A DNA stretch of 10,358 nt, from NCBI GenBank assembly GCA_945645715.1, contig CALZFJ010000041.1:1-10358 (forward strand), read 5' to 3'. The stretch is from an uncultured Prevotellaceae bacterium (GTDB lineage Bacteria; Bacteroidota; Bacteroidia; Bacteroidales; Muribaculaceae). The translations under genes were made by a program, and so were the position numbers. The notes beneath the pieces are model-generated. The model was not told the DNA's origin. It ran no database searches and worked only from the letters and a program-made list of their open reading frames with translations. Within the stretch, counting starts at the first letter, position 1. Each line of letters opens with the position of its first letter. This document shows positions 1 to 5,975 of this stretch, one piece after another.

Positions 1-289
1 CAACTTTTTTTCAAGAATTTTTCAGAAAAATCCCCAAAACATCACATATCAGCCTCTTACCCCACAAAAATTTTTATGCTCTACAACATATTTTTCCTCT
101 ATTGTCACCCGATCTCCACTCTGTAGAGCGAAAATTTTCCACAAAGGAATCATCTTTGCACAAATAACAGCATGTCTAAAAGAGCACTTCGATAAAAGCA
201 AAACTTTTTGCCGCACAGTTCGCCTAAAACTTACATTCCCAAAATTCGGCATATTTCAGATGCTTACTAACGACATTCATGCATTTAAG
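1..289. other. Left-end region without a supported gene
   Basis: This AT-rich stretch lies beyond the rpsA terminator. The only minus-strand reading frame of note is 67 codons (49-252, ATG at 252). Its product is rich in Cys, Arg, Lys and Val and resembles no family I know. It has no Shine-Dalgarno sequence, no convincing promoter (a weak GAATTTTG box overlaps its own start) and no partner gene, so I do not call it a gene. Two inverted repeats are visible: ATTTTTC/GAAAAAT at 17-31, and an 8-bp perfect repeat GCTCTACA (78-85) / TGTAGAGC (122-129). No tRNA or rRNA was seen. It may simply be a long spacer, or the far downstream edge of the next gene's control region. Confidence 0.5.
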
Positions 290-327
290 AAAAAAGGCGG
301 AAATCCTCCATAGGGACTTCCGCCTTT
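290..327 (-). terminator. Intrinsic terminator of rpsA
   Basis: Read on the minus strand, a perfect 10-bp stem (AAAGGCGGAA 318-327 on the complement, TTCCGCCTTT 293-302) closes a 15-nt loop that can add a few inner pairs (TCC/GGA). The descending arm runs into six consecutive T residues (295-290), followed by CTT. The stem begins about 28 nt after the rpsA stop codon. This is a textbook Rho-independent terminator and shows that the rpsA transcript ends here. Confidence 0.9.
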
Positions 328-355
328 ATTTACTATGTTCAATCGTGAAGTGCGA

Positions 356-2137
356 TTACTTCTTCGAAAGCTTCTCCTTGAGTGCTGCAAGCTCCTCGAG
401 GTCACCGAGAGTTGTCTTCTCGATAGTGTTGTTGATAACAGGAGCCTCTTCGTTGTTATTAGCCTTTGCAGCCTTCTTTGCGCTCTTCTTAGCCTCAGCC
501 TTAGCCTCGTCTTCGAAAATGCGGCTGTGTGAAAGGATAATGCGCTTAGCGTCCTTGTTGAACTCAATCACCTTGAAGTTAAGCTTCTCGTCCTGCTTAG
601 CCTGAGTTCCATCTTCCTTAACGAGATGCTTAGGAGTAGCAAAGCCCTCTACGCCGTAAGGAAGTGCAACCACTGCACCCTTGTCGAGCATCTCGATGAT
701 TGTACCCTCGTGAATGCTACCAACGGTGAATACAGTCTCGAATACGTCCCAAGGATTCTCCTCAAGCTGCTTGTGGCCGAGGCTCAAGCGACGGTTGTCC
801 TTGTCGATTTCAAGAACCTGAACATCGATGTCGGCACCAATCTGAGTGAACTCTGACGGATGCTTGATCTTCTTGGTCCAAGAGAGGTCGCTGATGTGGA
901 TAAGACCGTCAACGCCTTCCTCAAGCTCAACGAATACGCCAAAGTTGGTGAAGTTACGCACCTTTGCAGTGTGCTTCGAGCCAACGGCATACTTCTCCTC
1001 GATGTTCTCCCAAGGATCTTGCTTGAGCTGCTTGATGCCGAGCGACATCTTGCGCTCCTCGCGGTCGAGTGTGAGGATTACTGCCTCTACCTCGTCGCCC
1101 ACCTTCATGAAGTCCTGAGCCGAACGGAGGTGCTGCGACCACGACATCTCGCTCACGTGGATAAGCCCCTCTACGCCCGGAGCAATTTCGATGAATGCAC
1201 CATAGTCGGCCATAACCACTACTTTGCCCTTCACCTTGTCGCCAACCTTGAGGTTTGCATCAAGAGCATCCCATGGATGCGGCTGAAGCTGCTTCAAGCC
1301 GAGTGCAATGCGCTTCTTCTCGTCGTCGAAGTCGAGGATTACTACGTTCAACTTCTGGTCGAGAGAAACCACCTCTTCGGGGTGATTTACGCGGCCCCAA
1401 GAAAGGTCGGTGATATGGATAAGACCATCTACGCCACCAAGGTCGATGAATACACCATAAGAAGTGATATTCTTAACCGTACCCTCAAGAACTTGTCCCT
1501 TCTCGAGCTTGGCGATGATATCTTTCTTCTGTTGCTCGAGCTCAGCCTCGATAAGAGCCTTGTGCGAAACAACAACGTTCTTAAACTCTTGGTTGATCTT
1601 AACGACCTTGAATTCCATGGTCTTGCCTACGAATACATCGTAGTCACGGATAGGCTTAACATCGATCTGTGAGCCGGGGAGGAATGCCTCAATGCCGAAT
1701 ACATCGACAATCATACCACCCTTAGTGCGGCACTTGATGTAACCCTTAATGATTTCGTCGTTCTCGAGAGCCTCGTTCACGCGATCCCAGCTCTTAGCTG
1801 CACGTGCCTTCTTGTGCGAAAGGATAAGCTGTCCCTTCTTGTCTTCCTGGTTCTCGATGAATACCTCTACAGTGTCGCCAACCTTCAGGTCGGGATTGTA
1901 GCGGAATTCGCTAAAAGGAATGATTCCGTCCGACTTGTAGCCAATGTTAACCACTACCTCACGCTTGTTGAGTGCGATAACGGTACCTTCGGTTACATCT
2001 TTGTCCTTAATAGTGTTCAAAGACTCGTCGTAGGTCTTTTCCAGTTCCTCAAAAGATTTGCCTCTTTGAGTGTCACCCTTCTCATAGGCTTCCCAATCGA
2101 AGTCTTCAATGGGTGAATTTTTCAATTCTTCGCTCAT
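356..2137 (-). CDS. rpsA: 30S ribosomal protein S1
   Basis: The 593-residue protein is ribosomal protein S1, which binds mRNA on the 30S subunit and helps start translation on leaders without strong Shine-Dalgarno sequences. Six S1/OB-fold repeats are visible at about residues 46-110, 127-193, 214-282, 299-369, 386-456 and 473-538. Repeats 3-5 carry the classic GxVxxxxxxGxFV and VDGLIHxSDLSW signatures; repeats 1, 2 and 6 are more divergent, as is usual for ribosome-binding and terminal repeats. A charged Lys/Ala/Glu tail (541-593) ends the protein, as in Bacteroidota S1. Length is normal and no key part is missing. The ATG at 2137 is chosen because the acidic N-terminus fits the family and the promoter lies about 60 bp upstream. 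The gene has its own promoter and terminator, so it is probably monocistronic. Identification is close to certain. Confidence 0.97.
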   Translation of the reverse strand: MSEELKNSPIEDFDWEAYEKGDTQRGKSFEELEKTYDESLNTIKDKDVTEGTVIALNKREVVVNIGYKSDGIIPFSEFRYNPDLKVGDTVEVFIENQEDKKGQLILSHKKARAAKSWDRVNEALENDEIIKGYIKCRTKGGMIVDVFGIEAFLPGSQIDVKPIRDYDVFVGKTMEFKVVKINQEFKNVVVSHKALIEAELEQQKKDIIAKLEKGQVLEGTVKNITSYGVFIDLGGVDGLIHITDLSWGRVNHPEEVVSLDQKLNVVILDFDDEKKRIALGLKQLQPHPWDALDANLKVGDKVKGKVVVMADYGAFIEIAPGVEGLIHVSEMSWSQHLRSAQDFMKVGDEVEAVILTLDREERKMSLGIKQLKQDPWENIEEKYAVGSKHTAKVRNFTNFGVFVELEEGVDGLIHISDLSWTKKIKHPSEFTQIGADIDVQVLEIDKDNRRLSLGHKQLEENPWDVFETVFTVGSIHEGTIIEMLDKGAVVALPYGVEGFATPKHLVKEDGTQAKQDEKLNFKVIEFNKDAKRIILSHSRIFEDEAKAEAKKSAKKAAKANNNEEAPVINNTIEKTTLGDLEELAALKEKLSKK

Positions 2138-2171
2138 TTAAATAGTTAATAATTAAGTTAATTTTATGAAT

Positions 2172-2187
2172 GAGGCGTCGTTGCCCC
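2172..2187 (-). promoter_or_regulatory. rpsA leader: 5' hairpin plus unstructured AU-rich start region
   Basis: The predicted rpsA leader (about 2192 down to 2138) begins with a small hairpin, GGGGC / GCCTC around a 6-nt loop, with one G-U pair. About 34 nt made almost only of A and T follow, up to the ATG, with no Shine-Dalgarno sequence. An open AU-rich leader is what S1-dependent initiation prefers, and it would allow S1 to control its own translation as known in Escherichia coli. The hairpin and base composition are seen directly; autoregulation is inference. Confidence 0.4.
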
Positions 2188-2198
2188 ACACACGGCTG

Positions 2199-2228
2199 CA
2201 AAGTTAAGCATAATTTCCCAATTATCAA
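2199..2228 (-). promoter_or_regulatory. rpsA promoter, Bacteroides type
   Basis: On the minus strand, a -33 element TTG (2228-2226) is followed after exactly 19 nt by TAACTTTG (2206-2199), a full match to the Bacteroides -7 consensus TAnnTTTG. The predicted start of transcription is near 2192, giving a leader of about 55 nt before the rpsA ATG at 2137. It lies downstream of the manA stem-loop, so rpsA can be expressed independently of the sugar genes. Confidence 0.8.
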
Positions 2229-2304
2229 GCATATCCACGCATTTTTTTCAGAGCAATTTCAAATTTTCAGCTATAAAACGGCACAAATATCATCTATTAA
2301 GCAC

Positions 2305-2343
2305 AATTCCCCACTATCGCTACGGTGAGCATAGTGGGGAATT
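2305..2343 (-). terminator. Stem-loop after manA, probable terminator
   Basis: A perfect 13-bp inverted repeat (AATTCCCCACTAT at 2305-2317, ATAGTGGGGAATT at 2331-2343) surrounds a 13-nt loop, where GCT/AGC can add three more pairs. It starts 38 nt after the manA stop codon and ends about 77 bp before the rpsA -33 element. Unlike the rpsA terminator it is not followed by a clear T-tract on the minus strand (the sequence there is GTGCTTAATAG). It may therefore terminate imperfectly, or protect the 3' end of the upstream mRNA. Confidence 0.6.
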
Positions 2344-2380
2344 ATAATGAAAGAAATATTTGTAAATTCAATCGTAGTGC

Positions 2381-3361
2381 CTACTTCACAAAAGTAGTAA
2401 TGATGCGAGCATTGCCGCGCAATGTCACTGCCGGCATCGATACCGGAATAAGTGCTGTGGTACCCTGCTTGAGAGCTGTGGCACGTCCTTCGCCATCAAC
2501 CACTTCGGCGTCACCGCTAATTGCAGCTATCACAGTGAACGATTTGCGCTCAGCGAGCGACAGTTCAAATGCTCCATCTACATCAATAGCAGTAGTTGTG
2601 AAGTGGTGGCAGTCGGCAATTGTGTTCTCCACATTCTTGCCTGCGGGTATTGTGGTAGGTGCCGAATCGGCAGTATCATTGAAGTTGACGGCATCAATCG
2701 ACTCCTCCACATGCAGCTGTCGAGGATTACCCTTGGCATCGCGGCGGTCGTAGTCGTAGATGCGATATGTGATATCGCTTGTTTCCTGAATCTCAAGCAC
2801 AAAATTGCCCTTGCCAATGCTGTGCACGCGTCCTGCCGGAAGGAAGAACACATCTCCAGCCTTGGGATAATACTTGCATAGGCAATCGATGATGGTGTTG
2901 TCGGCAATGCGGCTGCGATATTCATCGGGGGTGATTGCGTGCTTCAGTCCGGCATAAAGATATGCATCATCAGCCGGAGCCACGCTAATCCACATCTCGG
3001 TCTTGCCGGGGCAATTGTGACGCTTACCGGCAAGCTCATCGTCGGGGTGAACCTGCACCGAGAGATCGTCGGCTGAGTCAATCAGCTTAATAAGCAATGG
3101 AAACTCGCCCTTGCCGTAGCGGGCAAGCAGCTTTTCGCCCATAATCTCTGTGGGGAACTCAAGCAGTAGCTCCTTGAGATTACGCCCCTTAAATTCACCT
3201 TCAGCCACAACCGACTCATTACCGGGCACACACGAAAGCTCCCAGCTCTCGCCTATTGTGTCGCCTTGCGAAGGCAATCCCTTGAATTCGGCTATACGCT
3301 TTCCGCCCCAAATCACACTCTTGAAAAGAGGCTCAAACTTCAAAACAGGAAATGTTGTCAT
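2381..3361 (-). CDS. manA: Mannose-6-phosphate isomerase, type I (cupin)
   Basis: The 326-residue cytoplasmic zinc enzyme interconverts mannose-6-phosphate and fructose-6-phosphate. It matches the short, Bacillus-like class of type I isomerases (about 315 residues; the E. coli enzyme is longer). The zinc site is intact: Gln103 and His105 in SVQVHPDD (101-108), Glu122 in GKTEMW, and His180 in PAGRVHSIG. The family's catalytic arginine is probably Arg200 in YRIYDYDR (199-206). A second, smaller cupin-like beta domain fills about 245-326. The N-terminal motif KSVIWGGKRI is typical, which supports the ATG at 3361; no Shine-Dalgarno sequence precedes it. The gene follows the GH130 phosphorylase by 65 bp on the same strand. 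That fits a role as the exit of a mannoside pathway: mannose-1-phosphate, once mutated to mannose-6-phosphate elsewhere, enters glycolysis here. Confidence 0.95.
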   Translation of the reverse strand: MTTFPVLKFEPLFKSVIWGGKRIAEFKGLPSQGDTIGESWELSCVPGNESVVAEGEFKGRNLKELLLEFPTEIMGEKLLARYGKGEFPLLIKLIDSADDLSVQVHPDDELAGKRHNCPGKTEMWISVAPADDAYLYAGLKHAITPDEYRSRIADNTIIDCLCKYYPKAGDVFFLPAGRVHSIGKGNFVLEIQETSDITYRIYDYDRRDAKGNPRQLHVEESIDAVNFNDTADSAPTTIPAGKNVENTIADCHHFTTTAIDVDGAFELSLAERKSFTVIAAISGDAEVVDGEGRATALKQGTTALIPVSMPAVTLRGNARIITTFVK

Positions 3362-3388
3362 ATCTTTTTGGTTGGTTATTTTTAGCTA

Positions 3389-3396
3389 CAAATGTA
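3389..3396 (-). promoter_or_regulatory. Possible internal -7 element before manA
   Basis: In the 65-bp gap between the GH130 gene and manA, the minus strand reads TACATTTG, a full match to TAnnTTTG. It sits about 28 bp before the manA ATG. No TTG is found at the proper 19-20 bp distance, so this is at best a weak internal promoter that would let manA be expressed without the rest of the cluster. It could also be chance in AT-rich DNA. Confidence 0.3.
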
Positions 3397-3426
3397 TATC
3401 GTGGCACATATGCCCATTAGGATACA

Positions 3427-4398
3427 TCATTTTGTGCTGTTCTTTTTTGTAAATTCTATTATTTCATCAATATATCCAAATGCCAAGCCCACCACAGTGT
3501 CGGCTGCACCATAATAGAGTGCTACTCGCTTACCATCGTTGAGTGCAGCACATGGGAACACCACATTAGGCACATCGCCCGTAAGCTCGTAGGGAGCTGC
3601 CGGAGCGAGCAGATAAGGCTGCGTGCGATAGAGCACCTTCGAGGGATCGTCCTTGTCGAGGATTGCCGAGCCCATCGAGTAGCGAAAGCCATTGCAAGTG
3701 GTAATTACACCATGATAGAACATCAGCCAGCCTGCCTCGGTGAGAAACGGCACCGAACCGGCACCTATCTTAGTGCACTGCCATGCGCTCACCGGGAACG
3801 GGGTGGGTCCCATCACGTGGCGATGCTCTCCCCAATATTTCATATCGGGGCTATAGCTTATGTAGATATCTCCAAATGGTGTGTGTCCGCTGTCGCTGGG
3901 GCGGCTGAGCATGGCAAATTTGCCATTTATCTTCTCGGGGAAGAGTACGCCATTGCGGTTGAACGGCAAGAAAGCGTTCTCACACTGGTAAAACTCCTTG
4001 AAGTCGAATGTATATCCAATGCCGATTGTCGGGCCATAGTAGCCATTGCACCATGTAATCCAGTAGCGGTCGTCGATCCACGCAACACGGGGGTCGTACT
4101 TATATTCCGACTCTATCATTTCGGTGTTTCCGGCCTTGAACACTATTGGCTCGTGCTCAATTTCCCAGTTAATACCGTCTTTACTGAATCCGGCAAAAAT
4201 ATTCATCTGCACCGAGCGGTTGTCGCAGCGGAACACGCCCGCAAAACCGTCACCAAATGGCACAACGGCACTGTTGAAAACACTGTTCGACGTTGGTATG
4301 GCATAGCGGTCGATGACCGGATTCTTCGAGTAGCGCCACATTACTTCGCGGCAGCCTTCGGGACGCTCCTCCCATGGCATGATAATGTTGTTCTTCAT
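3427..4398 (-). CDS. GH130 mannosyl-glycoside phosphorylase (likely Man-beta-1,4-GlcNAc phosphorylase)
   Basis: The 323-residue protein is a GH130 five-bladed beta-propeller enzyme that splits beta-mannosides with phosphate, giving alpha-mannose-1-phosphate. It has no signal peptide, so it acts in the cytoplasm. By memory it aligns almost without gaps, with a two-residue offset, to the gut Bacteroides N-glycan phosphorylase UhgbMP (subfamily GH130_2, 327 residues). Shared segments include PWEERP, NSAVVPFGDGFAGVFRCD (43-60), FNRNGVLFP (146-154) and LSRPSDSGHTPFGD (164-177). The catalytic acid would be Asp102 in YDPR. Phosphate-site residues would be Arg148, Arg166, Lys210 and His229. GH130_1 mannosylglucose phosphorylases are longer (about 390 residues), which favours Man-beta-1,4-GlcNAc as substrate. 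The ATG at 4398 matches the family N-terminus; Met7 is the only near alternative. The gene lies between the symporter and manA, consistent with import, phosphorolysis and isomerisation. The family is certain, the exact acceptor sugar inferred. Confidence 0.93.
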   Translation of the reverse strand: MKNNIIMPWEERPEGCREVMWRYSKNPVIDRYAIPTSNSVFNSAVVPFGDGFAGVFRCDNRSVQMNIFAGFSKDGINWEIEHEPIVFKAGNTEMIESEYKYDPRVAWIDDRYWITWCNGYYGPTIGIGYTFDFKEFYQCENAFLPFNRNGVLFPEKINGKFAMLSRPSDSGHTPFGDIYISYSPDMKYWGEHRHVMGPTPFPVSAWQCTKIGAGSVPFLTEAGWLMFYHGVITTCNGFRYSMGSAILDKDDPSKVLYRTQPYLLAPAAPYELTGDVPNVVFPCAALNDGKRVALYYGAADTVVGLAFGYIDEIIEFTKKNSTK

Positions 4399-4435
4399 AA
4401 TTGAATGTCTATTTTGCTTTTTTTTACTTTACAAA

Positions 4436-4473
4436 ATCACATAATTCATCACATATTTCATAACAACGGTGAT
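4436..4473. repeat. Short direct and inverted repeats upstream of GH130
   Basis: The 86-bp gap between the symporter and GH130 genes holds ATCACATA twice (4436-4443 and 4448-4455), a 12-bp period. GTGAT at 4469-4473 forms an inverted pair with the ATCAC at 4448-4452. On the minus strand the repeats read TATGTGAT and contain TGTGA, the half-site of Crp-like regulators. An imperfect -7 box TGATTTTG overlaps the first repeat but has no -33 partner at the right distance. It could be a regulator site or leader structure, or chance in AT-rich sequence. Confidence 0.25.
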
Positions 4474-4484
4474 AAAAATATTAC

Positions 4485-5831
4485 TTATTTATTAATAGGA
4501 TATTTCACCACAAGGAGTATCATCAATCCTGCTATTATTGCCGGGAAAATTGAGAAAAGCATCCATATCATGTTCTTCACCGAGTCCATATTCTCTGCTG
4601 CAATGGTCACAACGGTCTGCCCATCGGCATTTGTTCCCGAGATAAAGCCAACGGCACCGAGCATAAGTGCCACCAACGCTCCCGAGATTGCCGAGCCAAA
4701 CTTCTGCGACATTGTTCCCGACGAGAAAATCAGTCCGGTAGATGATGTTCCGTTCTTCTCAGTAGCATAGTCGGCAACATCGGCATACATCGACCACAGC
4801 AGCGGTGAATAGAAGCCTATTCCCACCGAAGTGAGTATCACCATTGCCACCATTACCCAGATATATGCCGGATCCATGGGGATAAAGAAGAAAAGCACCG
4901 ATGTGGCAGCACATATTACTGCCGACCAGATAAACGCCTTCTTCTTCGAGCCTACCATCTGCGTGAACTTTGGCGAAAGTCCTCCAAAAATCATGCAGGT
5001 CACCTCACCGAAGGTCATAAACACAGTGTAGTTGATAATCAGCCCGCTCACAGTAACCTCTCCACCAAGGCAGTAGGTGAGCATATAGCCTGCCACTGCA
5101 TAGCGGAAGCCATTGAAGAAGTTGCTGCATATTCCTATCAGCGTGAGGTATATCCATGGTTTGTTCTTCACAAGGTCGGCAAAAGGCCGGAGTGAGAATT
5201 TCTCTGCTCTCACCGGCTTCAGTCGCTCCTTTGTCATAAGTCCGCACGCAAGGGTCATCAAGGCTGCAAGTCCACCGAGAGCAGCTCCAAGCACTGCATA
5301 CTGGTGTGCATCGCTACCTCCTACCATCTTCTGCAGATATGGGAATGACAGCAGGGTGATAAAGCCCATTGCGTAGGCCCCCACCATGCGGTACGACGAG
5401 AATTGGTTCTTCTCATTGTCATCGGCAGTCATCACGCCAAGCAGCGAGCCATAGGGCACATTCACTGCCGTATATACCGCCATCATAAGGAGATATAGCG
5501 TATAGGCATAGATGCGCTTACCCACCGGACCTATCTCGGGAGTGTAGAGCAATAATGCAAACACCAAGCCAAGAGGCACGGCACCGAAAATGAGCCAAGG
5601 GCGATAAGTGCCCCAGCTTGACTGTGTGCGGTCGGCAAGACTTCCCATCAATGGGTCGGTCACCACGTCGAACATTCGTGCAAGCAGCATCAGCGTTGCC
5701 GTATCAGCCACTGTAAGGCCGAAAATATTAGTGAAAAACAAAGGGAATGCTATCGACATCACCTTCCAGGTGATACCACCGGCAGCAGCATCACCAAGGG
5801 CATAGCCAATCTTTTCTGAAAACTTTACCAT
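4485..5831 (-). CDS. GPH-family sugar:cation symporter (MFS superfamily)
   Basis: The 448-residue inner-membrane protein is a member of the glycoside-pentoside-hexuronide:cation symporter family (MelB type), with about 12 hydrophobic segments. The family signature is clear early on: FDVVTDPLMGSLADRT (54-69) with Asp55 and Asp59, the residues that bind the coupling cation in MelB, followed by WGTYRPWL (73-80). A second conserved stretch is NVPYGSL (124-130); MelB has Asp at the place of Asn124, so the cation or sugar site differs from melibiose permease. YADVADYATEKNGTSSTG (349-366) is the usual second-half motif. The ATG at 5831 is preceded by a purine-rich AAGAAGAG, a weak ribosome site at most. 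It is probably the first gene of a symporter-GH130-manA transcript, from the promoter at 5924-5955. Its likely cargo is the GH130 substrate, a small beta-mannoside such as Man-GlcNAc; this is inferred from neighbours only. Confidence 0.9.
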   Translation of the reverse strand: MVKFSEKIGYALGDAAAGGITWKVMSIAFPLFFTNIFGLTVADTATLMLLARMFDVVTDPLMGSLADRTQSSWGTYRPWLIFGAVPLGLVFALLLYTPEIGPVGKRIYAYTLYLLMMAVYTAVNVPYGSLLGVMTADDNEKNQFSSYRMVGAYAMGFITLLSFPYLQKMVGGSDAHQYAVLGAALGGLAALMTLACGLMTKERLKPVRAEKFSLRPFADLVKNKPWIYLTLIGICSNFFNGFRYAVAGYMLTYCLGGEVTVSGLIINYTVFMTFGEVTCMIFGGLSPKFTQMVGSKKKAFIWSAVICAATSVLFFFIPMDPAYIWVMVAMVILTSVGIGFYSPLLWSMYADVADYATEKNGTSSTGLIFSSGTMSQKFGSAISGALVALMLGAVGFISGTNADGQTVVTIAAENMDSVKNMIWMLFSIFPAIIAGLMILLVVKYPINK

Positions 5832-5898
5832 CTCTTCTTAGCTTTTAGTTTTTACAAGTTTCTGTTAATTTTATGATTATGAGTTAATTACCCTTTTA

Positions 5899-5918
5899 TG
5901 TAAGGTATCTTGCTTACA
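5899..5918. promoter_or_regulatory. Inverted repeat at the predicted transcription start of the symporter cluster
   Basis: A 6-bp perfect inverted repeat, TGTAAG (5899-5904) and CTTACA (5913-5918), encloses an 8-nt centre. It lies just downstream of the -7 box at 5924-5931, so it covers about the first 20 transcribed bases. At this place it could be a repressor operator or a 5'-end stem that stabilises the mRNA. The repeat is seen directly; its role is inferred. Confidence 0.4.
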
Positions 5919-5923
5919 GCGGT

Positions 5924-5955
5924 CAAAATTAGCAAAAACGTACGAACTCCACAAA
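5924..5955 (-). promoter_or_regulatory. Promoter of the symporter-GH130-manA cluster, Bacteroides type
   Basis: On the minus strand TTTG (5955-5952) is followed after 20 nt by TAATTTTG (5931-5924), matching the Bacteroides -33 and -7 consensus. The predicted start is near 5917, leaving a leader of about 86 nt before the symporter ATG. The octamer TTTGCTAA occurs twice here, at 5970-5963 and 5936-5929, 34 bp apart and bracketing the -33 element. No clear terminator follows the GH92 gene, so read-through from the GH97-GH92 pair is also possible. Confidence 0.7.
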
Positions 5956-5975
5956 TACAATTTTAGCAAATTATT

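Noticed and set aside
17..31. ATTTTTC/GAAAAAT palindrome
   Set aside because: Low-complexity A/T repeat with a weak stem; such sequences are common by chance in this AT-rich end.
49..252. Minus-strand 67-codon frame in the left end
   Set aside because: Unknown composition, no ribosome site or promoter, isolated after a strong terminator, and overlapping repeats. Left as a note in the region entry.
860..1672. Plus-strand open frame of 270 codons
   Set aside because: It lies wholly antisense to rpsA, whose frame is unambiguous. The product is leucine-rich, without domains, as expected from the complement of a highly biased gene.
3712..4404. Plus-strand open frame of 230 codons
   Set aside because: Antisense to the GH130 gene, whose catalytic motifs are all intact; no recognisable protein features.
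4405..4484. Separate promoter for GH130
   Set aside because: The only -7-like box (TGATTTTG) is imperfect and lacks a TTG 19-20 bp upstream, so cotranscription with the symporter is more likely.
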